Below are positions 1-5,100 of a stretch of DNA of 5,100 nucleotides, one piece after another (position 1 is the stretch's first letter; each line of letters starts with the position of its first letter). The translations under genes were made by a program, and so were the position numbers. Where the stretch lies: NCBI GenBank assembly GCA_016288675.1, contig JAEELC010000146.1, positions 1-5,100 of the forward strand. Direction: 5' to 3'. This DNA is from Acholeplasmatales bacterium. GTDB taxonomy: Bacteria > Bacillota_I > Bacilli_A > Acholeplasmatales > Anaeroplasmataceae. The notes under the pieces are model-generated. The model made no database searches and was not told where the DNA came from. It was given only the letters and a program-made list of their open reading frames with translations.

Positions 1-388
1 ATTTAGCAAGTGCATGATAAATAGAAACCCGCTCAGATTGTACATATGGACCATATGCACCATATTCTTCAGTTTCAGACTTAACACCTTCGTCAATCTT
101 TAAGCCAATCTTATTGAAGATATCACAAATGATTTTTCTAGAACCAGGTACTTCACGCTTCTTGTCAGTATCTTCAATACGAAGCATAAATACACCATTA
201 TTTTGTGATGCAATTTTTCTATTAATTAAAGCGGTATAAACACCACCAATATGTAAAAAACCTGTAGGTGATGGAGCCATACGAGTAACAACAGTACCCT
301 CAGGACGACGTGGATATTTAGCTAAAATATCTTCACGAGTTTCCTTTACCTCAGGAAATAATAAATCTGCTAATTCTTGATAATTCAT
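1..388 (-). CDS. gltX: Glutamate--tRNA ligase (GluRS), N-terminal part, cut by window edge
   Basis: Glutamyl-tRNA synthetase charges tRNA(Glu) with glutamate using ATP in the cytoplasm; in many Gram-positives it also misacylates tRNA(Gln) for later amidation. The 129 visible residues contain the class I synthetase signature PSPTGFLHIGG (about residues 39-49, the HIGH-box variant), RIEDTD (70-75) and YGPYVQSER (about 112-120), all diagnostic of GltX. The KMSKS loop and anticodon-binding part lie beyond the left edge. The HIGH box sits some 30 residues deeper than in B. subtilis-type GltX; from memory this N-terminal extension (MNYQELADLLFPEV...) is typical of a clostridial-type GltX subgroup. 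The start is fixed by the Shine-Dalgarno AAGGAGGA at 398-405, nine bases upstream of the ATG. It is transcribed divergently from the lipoprotein gene. The leader is only about 25 bases, too short for a T-box. Confidence 0.96.
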   Translation of the reverse strand, partial: MNYQELADLLFPEVKETREDILAKYPRRPEGTVVTRMAPSPTGFLHIGGVYTALINRKIASQNNGVFMLRIEDTDKKREVPGSRKIICDIFNKIGLKIDEGVKSETEEYGAYGPYVQSERVSIYHALAK

Positions 389-418
389 AATAAATTATCC
401 TCCTTCGACACTTAAAAA

Positions 419-447
419 ATTATATCATATTTTGCATTAATTATCAA
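419..447 (-). promoter_or_regulatory. Sigma-70/SigA-type promoter of gltX
   Basis: Read on the minus strand, TTGATA (442-447) and TATAAT (419-424) are separated by exactly 17 bases, and the -10 is preceded by TGA, giving an extended -10. A second TTGATA lies just upstream (451-456). The predicted transcript starts near 412, leaving a leader of about 25 bases with the ribosome site and no room for a regulatory RNA. This is the best-matched promoter in the window. Confidence 0.85.
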
Positions 448-539
448 CATTATCAATTTTTTAAAAGACAGTGAAAAACAGTTTATTTTTTTATTCATCT
501 TTTTTTAAATAAACTTGATTTATGCAAAAATGGAGGGAT

Positions 540-550
540 TAAAATATAAT
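540..550 (+). promoter_or_regulatory. Probable -10 region for the lipoprotein gene
   Basis: A perfect TATAAT lies at 545-550, about 35 bases before the ATG at 585, but it has no good -35 at 16-18 bases. An alternative pairing is TTGATT (515-520) with TAAAAT (540-545), whose 19-base spacer is long. The gene has its own ribosome site, AGGGGAT (571-577), seven bases before the ATG. The promoter is divergent from that of gltX. Confidence 0.5.
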
Positions 551-584
551 TATAAAAGAGATAAAGCAATAGGGGATAAAACAA

Positions 585-1238
585 ATGAAGAAAAAGATAT
601 TATTAATACCACTTGTTATTTTATTATTAAATTCCTGCAAAAAGGATAATATAAATTCTCCAATGCATATTTATAAAAGGGATTATTCTACCATTGAAGA
701 ATTTAAAAACGTTTATGATGAAATTGATAAAAAACAAGATATAAAATTAAATAAGCTTTCAATGCCTACTGAATATAATTTAAATACTATATCAATTAGC
801 TATTATATTCCTGATTATGAATATATTATTTAGGAAATACTAAGCCTTTCTTATAATTATACATATGAAAATTATAATTTAGAAATTGTTTCAGCACCCC
901 TAAATTTAATGCCCGATGTAGAAAATTATTCTTTATATAAGAAAGAATCTAATACAATGACTATTTATTATTTAACCGGTTCTAATTTTGATGATAAAAG
1001 TCTATATATCTATTATGAATTTTACTTAGATAATAATAATACTGAGGAAGTTGCTAAAAAGATTGCTAAAGACATCTCAAATAATGAATCTATATTTGAG
1101 ATTAAAAATTATGAATATGAAGAATATAGAGATTCTCCTATCTATTCATTAGGAGAATACATAGAGTCAGATAATAGTGATCAATTATGCACATTAAGAA
1201 TTGATGAAGCTATCAAAATTTGTGATATTTCAAAATAA
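585..1238 (+). pseudogene. Putative lipoprotein gene interrupted by an in-frame TAG
   Basis: The reading frame from the ATG at 585 to the TAA at 1236-1238 is 217 codons and is open except for one TAG at 831-833. The frame is the same before and after it, so this is a nonsense change, not a frameshift. The start has a ribosome site (AGGGGAT, 571-577). The N-terminus is a lipoprotein signal peptide: MKKK, a hydrophobic stretch (residues 5-15) and lipobox LNSC with the lipidated Cys at residue 18, so the product would be anchored on the outer face of the membrane. The rest is rich in Tyr, Asn, Asp, Glu and Ile, and two Cys lie near the C-terminus. I recognise no family. As written, an 82-residue truncated lipoprotein would be made. 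The downstream part (an ATG at 909 begins 109 codons) has no visible ribosome site, so independent translation is unlikely. Alternatives are a sequencing error or TAG readthrough. Confidence 0.7.
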
Positions 1239-1266
1239 AAAGTGAAATCAAAAGATTTCACTTTTT
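1237..1266. terminator. Bidirectional intrinsic terminator between the lipoprotein gene and dut
   Basis: A perfect 13-bp inverted repeat (arms 1237-1249 and 1254-1266, core GTGAAATC/GATTTCAC) encloses a four-base AAAA loop and has A runs on the left and T runs on the right. It can therefore act as a Rho-independent terminator on both strands. It lies between convergent genes. The last bases of the lipoprotein stop codon are in the left arm and the dut stop codon (1265-1267) overlaps the right arm. Confidence 0.88.
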
Positions 1267-1762
1267 ATCTTTTTGTAGTACTGCCAAATCCACCAGTACG
1301 AACTCCATCTGCTTGATCATCATATGTTACAAAATATTCTGTAAAGATACCTTGGGCAATTCCATCGCCTTTTTGAATTTCAAGTGTCTTACCTTCATTA
1401 GAATCATTAGTAAGCTTAATCATAATATGACCTTCATTTTTAGCATTATAATAATCACTATCAATAATACCTACAGTATTATTCAATTGAATACGATATT
1501 TAAATCCAAGTCCTGAACGAGGATATAATGATAAAACATATCCATCTTCAATAAAGCAGCGAATACCAGTTGGAATCTTAATAGTTTCACCAGGCGCAAG
1601 AGTAAAATCAACAGGGCTATAAAAATCATAACCAGCTGAACCAGTAGTAGCTCTAGCAGGTAATTTAATTTCGTTATATACTTCTTCTTTATTAATAGCT
1701 AAATCAAAATCTAATTTAAATTCGTCTAAACTGACTTTTTCAAAACGTGCAACAGCTTTCAT
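1265..1762 (-). CDS. dut: Deoxyuridine 5'-triphosphate nucleotidohydrolase (dUTPase)
   Basis: It hydrolyses dUTP to dUMP and pyrophosphate, keeping uracil out of DNA and supplying dUMP for thymidylate synthesis; it acts in the cytosol as a homotrimer. All five motifs of the trimeric dUTPase family are visible in 165 residues: motif 1 SAGYDFYS (42-49), motif 2 PRSGLG (81-86), motif 3 around VGIIDSDYY (97-105, probable catalytic Asp101 and Tyr104), motif 4 GDGIAQGIF (132-140) and the glycine-rich C-terminal motif 5 TGGFGSTTKR (156-165). Motif 3 continues YNAKNEG instead of the common YRG, and the N-terminus is about 20-30 residues longer than in the shortest bacterial enzymes; similar forms occur in Firmicutes and their phages. 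The ATG has AAGGAG (1770-1775) seven bases upstream. It appears monocistronic, divergent from the methyltransferase gene. No phage genes are seen nearby, so I take it as the chromosomal copy. Confidence 0.95.
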   Translation of the reverse strand: MKAVARFEKVSLDEFKLDFDLAINKEEVYNEIKLPARATTGSAGYDFYSPVDFTLAPGETIKIPTGIRCFIEDGYVLSLYPRSGLGFKYRIQLNNTVGIIDSDYYNAKNEGHIMIKLTNDSNEGKTLEIQKGDGIAQGIFTEYFVTYDDQADGVRTGGFGSTTKR

Positions 1763-1789
1763 ATTAAATCTCCTTTTTAATATAAATAT

Positions 1790-1795
1790 ATTATA
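1790..1795 (-). promoter_or_regulatory. Extended -10 promoter element of dut
   Basis: On the minus strand TGGTATAAT is a perfect -10 (1790-1795) with the TGN extension. The position of its -35, 17 bases upstream (1813-1818, TCATAA), is weak. That poor -35 overlaps the promoter of the divergent methyltransferase gene. Confidence 0.65.
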
Positions 1796-1818
1796 CCAAA
1801 AAAAATATAAAATTATGA

Positions 1819-1824
1819 TATAAT
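1819..1824 (+). promoter_or_regulatory. Extended -10 promoter element of the methyltransferase gene
   Basis: TGATATAAT gives a perfect -10 (1819-1824) with the TGN extension and no recognisable -35. Transcription would start near 1831, at or just before the ribosome site AGAGG (1831-1835). The mRNA leader would then be only about 15 bases. Confidence 0.6.
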
Positions 1825-1844
1825 CTTCGTAGAGGTTTTTTATT

Positions 1845-2543
1845 ATGAATGAGTATAAAAATTTTTCAAGCTATTTTGATACCATAATGGATTTTTTAGA
1901 TTACAACAAGTGGATCAATTTTACAAAAGAAAATATTAAAGAAGGTTCTACAATTTTAGATTTAGCATGTGGATCTGGTATATTTTTAGTAAATATGAAT
2001 TTATATGGATATCCAACAGATGGACTTGATTTATCAAGTCAAATGATTGATTTATGTAGAGATAAAACTTTTATAAATCATATAATTTGTGATTTATCAG
2101 TTCAAGATATGACAACATTTAAAACTGATAAGAAATATGACAATATTACTTGTTATTTTGATTCAATTAATCATTTAAACGATATATCTGATGTTAAAAG
2201 AATGTGGGATAATGTATATGATCATTTAAATGATAATGGTTTATTCTTATTTGATGTATTCTCTTACGATCGCTTTTTAGATGCTGATAATACTGATATC
2301 ACAGAAGAATTTGATGATTTCACATATAATTGGAAAATGAATGTAGAATTACCTAACACTCTTCATCATGATATAACTATTAAAGGTATAGATAATTTTG
2401 AAGAACACTACGATGAGCATTTCTACGATTATAAAGAACTAATCTCAGATCCTAGATTTGAGCTTGTTAAAATTGTAGGAGATTTTAAAAAGAGATTAAC
2501 AAAAAAGAGTGAAAGAATTCTTATCGTCCTAAGAAAAAAATAA
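1845..2543 (+). CDS. Class I SAM-dependent methyltransferase, YqeM-like
   Basis: A 232-residue cytosolic protein with a class I (Rossmann-fold) methyltransferase core, which transfers a methyl group from S-adenosylmethionine; the substrate cannot be read from the sequence. Motif I LDLACGSGI (38-46) is the glycine-rich SAM loop. GLDLS (60-64) carries the acidic residue (Asp62) expected to bind the ribose, VQDM (86-89) fits the adenine-binding position, and CYFDSINHL (103-111) is motif IV. The N-terminal pattern Y-x-x-F-x-x-x-(F/Y)-D-x-(I/L)-M...W before motif I, and the DSxNHL/DSxNYL block, match from memory the B. subtilis YqeM family, itself of unclear function. In Bacillus yqeM sits in the nadD-yqeK-rsfS cluster; here the gene stands alone beside dut, so orthology is unproven. 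The start is chosen by AGAGG (1831-1835), nine bases before the ATG. It ends just before a strong terminator. Confidence 0.85.
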   Translation: MNEYKNFSSYFDTIMDFLDYNKWINFTKENIKEGSTILDLACGSGIFLVNMNLYGYPTDGLDLSSQMIDLCRDKTFINHIICDLSVQDMTTFKTDKKYDNITCYFDSINHLNDISDVKRMWDNVYDHLNDNGLFLFDVFSYDRFLDADNTDITEEFDDFTYNWKMNVELPNTLHHDITIKGIDNFEEHYDEHFYDYKELISDPRFELVKIVGDFKKRLTKKSERILIVLRKK

Positions 2544-2583
2544 AAATATCGGTTGATACATAAGTACCAACCGATATTTTTTT
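2542..2583. terminator. Bidirectional intrinsic terminator between the methyltransferase and 685-residue protein genes
   Basis: The strong hairpin has a 14-bp uninterrupted stem (2542-2555 with 2568-2581, GC core CGGTTG/CAACCG). After one A-C mismatch come three further pairs (2557-2559 with 2564-2566) and a four-base ATAA loop. A seven-base T run (2577-2583) ends the plus strand, and the A run on the left provides U residues for the minus strand. Both convergent genes end inside it: the methyltransferase stop (2541-2543) overlaps the left arm, and the stop of the minus-strand gene (2582-2584) follows the right arm. Confidence 0.92.
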
Positions 2584-4639
2584 ACTTCTTACGAATAATA
2601 TCAGTTAATTTATTATTCTTAATCTTAAAAATTGAATAATATGATAAATCTTTATTCATTAATGATAAGCCAATTTCTTTTGGTTCTACATTTGGTAAAT
2701 ACTTATTAAATTCATAAGTACCATCAATAATATTATAGAAAGCATTATCAAATTTATAATTTTTATTTAATGATATATTAATAATATATCCATTATATGA
2801 ATCTTTTTCTAGATTTGAAATCAAATCAAGAACTGCATCTTTTTCTCCTGCAAAACGCTTAGAGATTAAGATTAAATCAAATTTATTAATGAATTCTTTA
2901 GTTAGAGATTCTAATTCAAGTCTATATGAACCATCAAATGTTAGATTAGAACCAACATAGCTTGTTGGATAATATCCCCATTTAGTTGTATCAAGTAATG
3001 AAACATTAACATTTACATTAGCTTCTTCAGCAGCTTGACCAATACCAGTTAAATCTAATCCTGCTGTAGAACCAACAACCAAAATATTCTTTACTTTAGA
3101 AATAACCTTAGATACAACAGCCTTAGTATCTAATACAGCTTTTACATACATTCCTTCTAAATATTCATAAGCACCCTTATCACTACCAACCTTAATTTGT
3201 GATAAATCAGTATATGAACCAAAACGAATATTTGTATTATTCTTTTCACAAATAAATTCATTATACATTTCTTCAATTGTCTTACTTAGATTCTTTATAC
3301 GTAAGATTTTTGAAGAATCGAATGTAGCATCAAGTTCTCTACGTGCAAATTTCTTATGAGTTAATTTTTCTAATACATTTGCTTCCTCAGCATTAAATTT
3401 AGATGCATTATATGCAGTCTTTGCATAAGATAAAGTAAACTTATTAGCACCATCAAATTTAATAGATACATAACTACCATTTGAAATTAAAATAGTATTA
3501 CCATTTTCTGAATCAAAATTTGAGAACACAGATTCAGCTTTTAAAGCGATATCTGTTGGTACAATTATACTCTTTGAATTCTTTTGTTCCTTAGTTAATT
3601 CGAAATTAGAATTATCTTCATATAAGAAATATGTACTATTTTGATCTTCTAAATCTACTTCTTTAAATTTAGGAGCTTCTAAGAACAATAATAGAGCTTG
3701 TTCAATAACTTCAATTTCAAATTGAGGAATCATTGTAGCTTCACTAGCATTATTAGTTAATGTATAGTTAAGTTCACCATTCTTCTTAACAAACATACCA
3801 TTAACCTTTAATAGGTGTAAATCACCATTTAAAGGACGTTTAAATAAATACATAATATTAGATAAGAATCTTGAACGAGCTTCATCATCTACAAGACGAG
3901 TGCTTGAAGTAATTACTGGTTCTTTAGTAATAGCTAATGTATTATTTTCTCTATCAAAGCTTACCTTAAATGAATTATCTCCACCTAATACATAATCTTG
4001 ACCATCTTTAAAGATATTCCAATGTGACATTGCAATATCACGGCTTCTTGTTAACTTATCAATATAACCATTAGTAATTAAAAGAGTTCTAAGTTCCTTC
4101 TTGTATACACGCATAGCAGCTTTAAAATCAAATGTTAATGCGTATTTACCTTCATTAACTGTTAAGAATTTTGGTTCTTCTTCCATGAATTCTACATATA
4201 CATCATCAGTAACATGTCTGAAAATATTTTTATATGAGTCGTCATATTCATTATCTAATTCATTTAGTTTAAAACCAGATTCAATATAATTAAAATCGAA
4301 ATCACAATTTAAATAGTTAGTGTTATCTAAAATTGAGTCAATCATATCACGAGATAAACTTGATGCGAATGCAACTCTATCTGTAGCATTAACCTTAACC
4401 TTAAGTTGGAAATCATTAATATTTACATAACGATATTCATTATTTTCTTTGAAAACACCATAGTATTGTACACCATAGTTAGATACCTTACGCTCACCCT
4501 CTGCAAGTTTAACACTACTCTCTTGAACCATAGGAATTTCACGATTTTCATCGTATTCTACTTCTCCGTCATTTTCAATAAGACCTGTAATAATTCTCTT
4601 ATTCACTCTGTTCATTTGATATAAAAACTTCGTAATCAT
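2582..4639 (-). CDS. Uncharacterised 685-residue protein with C-terminal methyltransferase-like domain
   Basis: I do not recognise a named family for the whole protein. It has no signal peptide or clear membrane segment, so it is probably cytosolic. The C-terminal part (about 517-685) reads as a Rossmann methyltransferase fold: strand ILVVGS with loop GSTAGLD (519-529), second strand ending in an acidic residue (SLLD, Asp550, followed by TTKW), strand FDLILISKRF (587-596), strand GYIINIS (617-623) and a final hairpin YYSIFKIKNNK (667-677). The canonical GxGxG loop is altered: the middle Gly is replaced by Thr525, so SAM binding is uncertain. Residues about 248-405 seem to contain three degenerate helix-plus-hairpin repeats, with key aromatics at 283, 337 and 390. 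The N-terminal 210 residues are acidic and featureless to me. The ATG has AGAGG (4649-4653) nine bases upstream, inside GTAGAGGTT, the same nine bases found before the methyltransferase start. It is a single-gene unit, convergent with that methyltransferase. The uninterrupted length, terminator and ribosome site make it a real gene. Confidence 0.85.
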   Translation of the reverse strand: MITKFLYQMNRVNKRIITGLIENDGEVEYDENREIPMVQESSVKLAEGERKVSNYGVQYYGVFKENNEYRYVNINDFQLKVKVNATDRVAFASSLSRDMIDSILDNTNYLNCDFDFNYIESGFKLNELDNEYDDSYKNIFRHVTDDVYVEFMEEEPKFLTVNEGKYALTFDFKAAMRVYKKELRTLLITNGYIDKLTRSRDIAMSHWNIFKDGQDYVLGGDNSFKVSFDRENNTLAITKEPVITSSTRLVDDEARSRFLSNIMYLFKRPLNGDLHLLKVNGMFVKKNGELNYTLTNNASEATMIPQFEIEVIEQALLLFLEAPKFKEVDLEDQNSTYFLYEDNSNFELTKEQKNSKSIIVPTDIALKAESVFSNFDSENGNTILISNGSYVSIKFDGANKFTLSYAKTAYNASKFNAEEANVLEKLTHKKFARRELDATFDSSKILRIKNLSKTIEEMYNEFICEKNNTNIRFGSYTDLSQIKVGSDKGAYEYLEGMYVKAVLDTKAVVSKVISKVKNILVVGSTAGLDLTGIGQAAEEANVNVNVSLLDTTKWGYYPTSYVGSNLTFDGSYRLELESLTKEFINKFDLILISKRFAGEKDAVLDLISNLEKDSYNGYIINISLNKNYKFDNAFYNIIDGTYEFNKYLPNVEPKEIGLSLMNKDLSYYSIFKIKNNKLTDIIRKK

Positions 4640-4670
4640 TTTAAATAACCTCTACTTTTCAATACGACTT

Positions 4671-4676
4671 ATTATA
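4671..4676 (-). promoter_or_regulatory. -10 element for the 685-residue protein gene
   Basis: On the minus strand a perfect TATAAT lies about 32 bases upstream of the ATG. The -35 position, 17 bases further up (4694-4699, TTTCTT), is poor, so the assignment rests on the -10 alone. Confidence 0.5.
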
Positions 4677-4886
4677 CTACAATTATTTTGAAAAAGAAAT
4701 AACATTTTTTACCGTTAATAAATCACCACTTTAATTAAAAAAGTATATAATAGGCATAAATATCTTGAAAAACTATAATTTTATTTTTTTATGAATATAC
4801 TATTAAACTATCTTTTGATATATATGCTATCGTTTATTAACTTTTATTCAAACTGTAAAAATTAAATATTGATCAATTATTACTTT
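4677..4886. other. AT-rich intergenic stretch with no convincing gene
   Basis: About 210 bases with longer A/T runs than the flanking genes. It contains isolated TATAAT hexamers on the plus strand (4746-4751 and 4774-4779) without a matching -35. A 24-codon open frame at 4791-4865 has no ribosome site. The 10-bp palindrome ATTGATCAAT (4868-4877) could be chance at this composition. No strong hairpin terminator is visible for the minus-strand gene to its right. It reads as spacer or decayed DNA. Confidence 0.5.
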
Positions 4887-5099
4887 CTATAAATCTATAT
4901 TTTTTCTGTTTTTTATTTTTAAAGTCACTTTCGCATTTATCATTCCATCATATGCTAATTTATATACTTTTTTCTTATTCTTTTCTTTATTATACCATCT
5001 TCTGATAGTTGTAGCTTTAATTCCTATGTCTCTATATACTTTAAGAAATGAGTAATCGTATTGTTTTAATAATCTAAGAGTCTTCTTAATAATCTTTAT
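4887..5099 (-). CDS. C-terminal end of a helix-turn-helix protein, possibly a transposase fragment
   Basis: On the minus strand an open frame enters from the right edge and runs 70 codons to a TAG at 4887-4889; its start is outside the window. Residues about 14-37 of the visible part (YDYSFLKVYRDI, then GIKATTIRRWYNK) look like a helix-turn-helix of the kind found in the N-terminal or OrfA part of insertion-sequence transposases: a short helix, a turn at GIK, and a recognition helix ending in RRWY. The last 30 residues are a Lys-rich tail (KKKVYKLAYDG...), with no sign of a DDE catalytic domain. The product is therefore a small DNA-binding protein, a separate OrfA, or a truncated transposase. 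Past the TAG the frame stays open for 13 more codons to a TGA, so a slightly longer ancestral end is possible. No terminal inverted repeats were found in the window. A phage or regulatory HTH protein is an alternative. Confidence 0.5.
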   Translation of the reverse strand: MKIIKKTLRLLKQYDYSFLKVYRDIGIKATTIRRWYNKEKNKKKVYKLAYDGMINAKVTLKIKNRKNIDL

Positions 5100-5100
5100 A

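Noticed and set aside
389..480. T-box or other riboswitch upstream of gltX
   Set aside because: The promoter is so close to the start that the leader is about 25 bases, far too short for a T-box.
909..1238. The downstream half of the lipoprotein frame as an independent 109-residue gene
   Set aside because: It is in the same frame as the upstream part, lacks a ribosome site before the ATG, and begins mid-domain; it is better read as the rest of one interrupted gene.
1313..1516. Plus-strand open frame opposite dut
   Set aside because: It is antisense to a gene with all five dUTPase motifs, its composition is implausible, and it has no ribosome site.
4101..4289. Plus-strand open frame opposite the 685-residue protein gene
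   Set aside because: It is an antisense shadow of a long intact gene and shows no initiation signals.
4406..4624. Plus-strand Ile/Phe/Thr-rich open frame opposite the start of the 685-residue protein gene
   Set aside because: The hydrophobic look comes from antisense reading of AT-rich codons; it has no ribosome site.
4791..4865. A 24-codon hydrophobic open frame (possible small membrane peptide or toxin)
   Set aside because: Only T-rich sequence precedes the ATG, with no Shine-Dalgarno, and short hydrophobic frames are expected by chance at this composition.
4868..4877. ATTGATCAAT palindrome as an operator
   Set aside because: It is only 10 bp, not tied to a promoter with good elements, and likely by chance in AT-rich DNA.
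1..5100. Mycoplasma genetic code (TGA as Trp)
   Set aside because: Trp is encoded by TGG in the methyltransferase, the 685-residue protein and the HTH fragment, and no recognised gene has an in-frame TGA.
1..5100. CRISPR array, tRNA or rRNA gene
   Set aside because: No regularly spaced direct repeats and no GC-richer tRNA- or rRNA-like segments were seen on either strand.

Overview
The window is a stretch of very AT-rich bacterial chromosome, probably from an uncultured low-GC Gram-positive (Bacilli or Mollicutes-like) gut-type organism. The basis is the base composition, strong AAGGAGG-type ribosome sites, TATAAT-type promoters and the subfamilies of GltX and dUTPase. Tryptophan is encoded by TGG in every gene that has it, and no intact gene carries an in-frame TGA. 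The standard genetic code therefore fits, rather than the Mycoplasma code.

Layout from left to right: (1) the N-terminal 129 codons of glutamyl-tRNA synthetase (gltX) on the minus strand, running off the left edge, with a clear promoter. (2) A divergent plus-strand gene for a small lipoprotein, interrupted by a single in-frame TAG but otherwise open over 217 codons. (3) A two-way hairpin terminator, then dut (dUTPase) on the minus strand, convergent with the lipoprotein gene. (4) A YqeM-like class I methyltransferase on the plus strand, diverging from dut over promoters that nearly overlap. (5) A second two-way hairpin terminator, then a 685-residue protein on the minus strand that I do not recognise as a named family. 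Its C-terminal third looks like a methyltransferase-type Rossmann domain with an altered SAM loop, and its middle appears to hold three degenerate alpha/beta repeats. (6) About 250 bases of AT-rich DNA with no convincing gene, then the C-terminal end of a small helix-turn-helix protein, perhaps a transposase remnant, running off the right edge.

The complete genes appear to be single-gene transcription units, alternating in orientation and separated by shared promoter regions or shared terminators. GltX and dUTPase are housekeeping functions (translation and nucleotide-pool sanitation). No defence system, CRISPR array, complete mobile element, rRNA or tRNA is visible. The least ordinary items are the 685-residue protein and the nonsense-interrupted lipoprotein gene.
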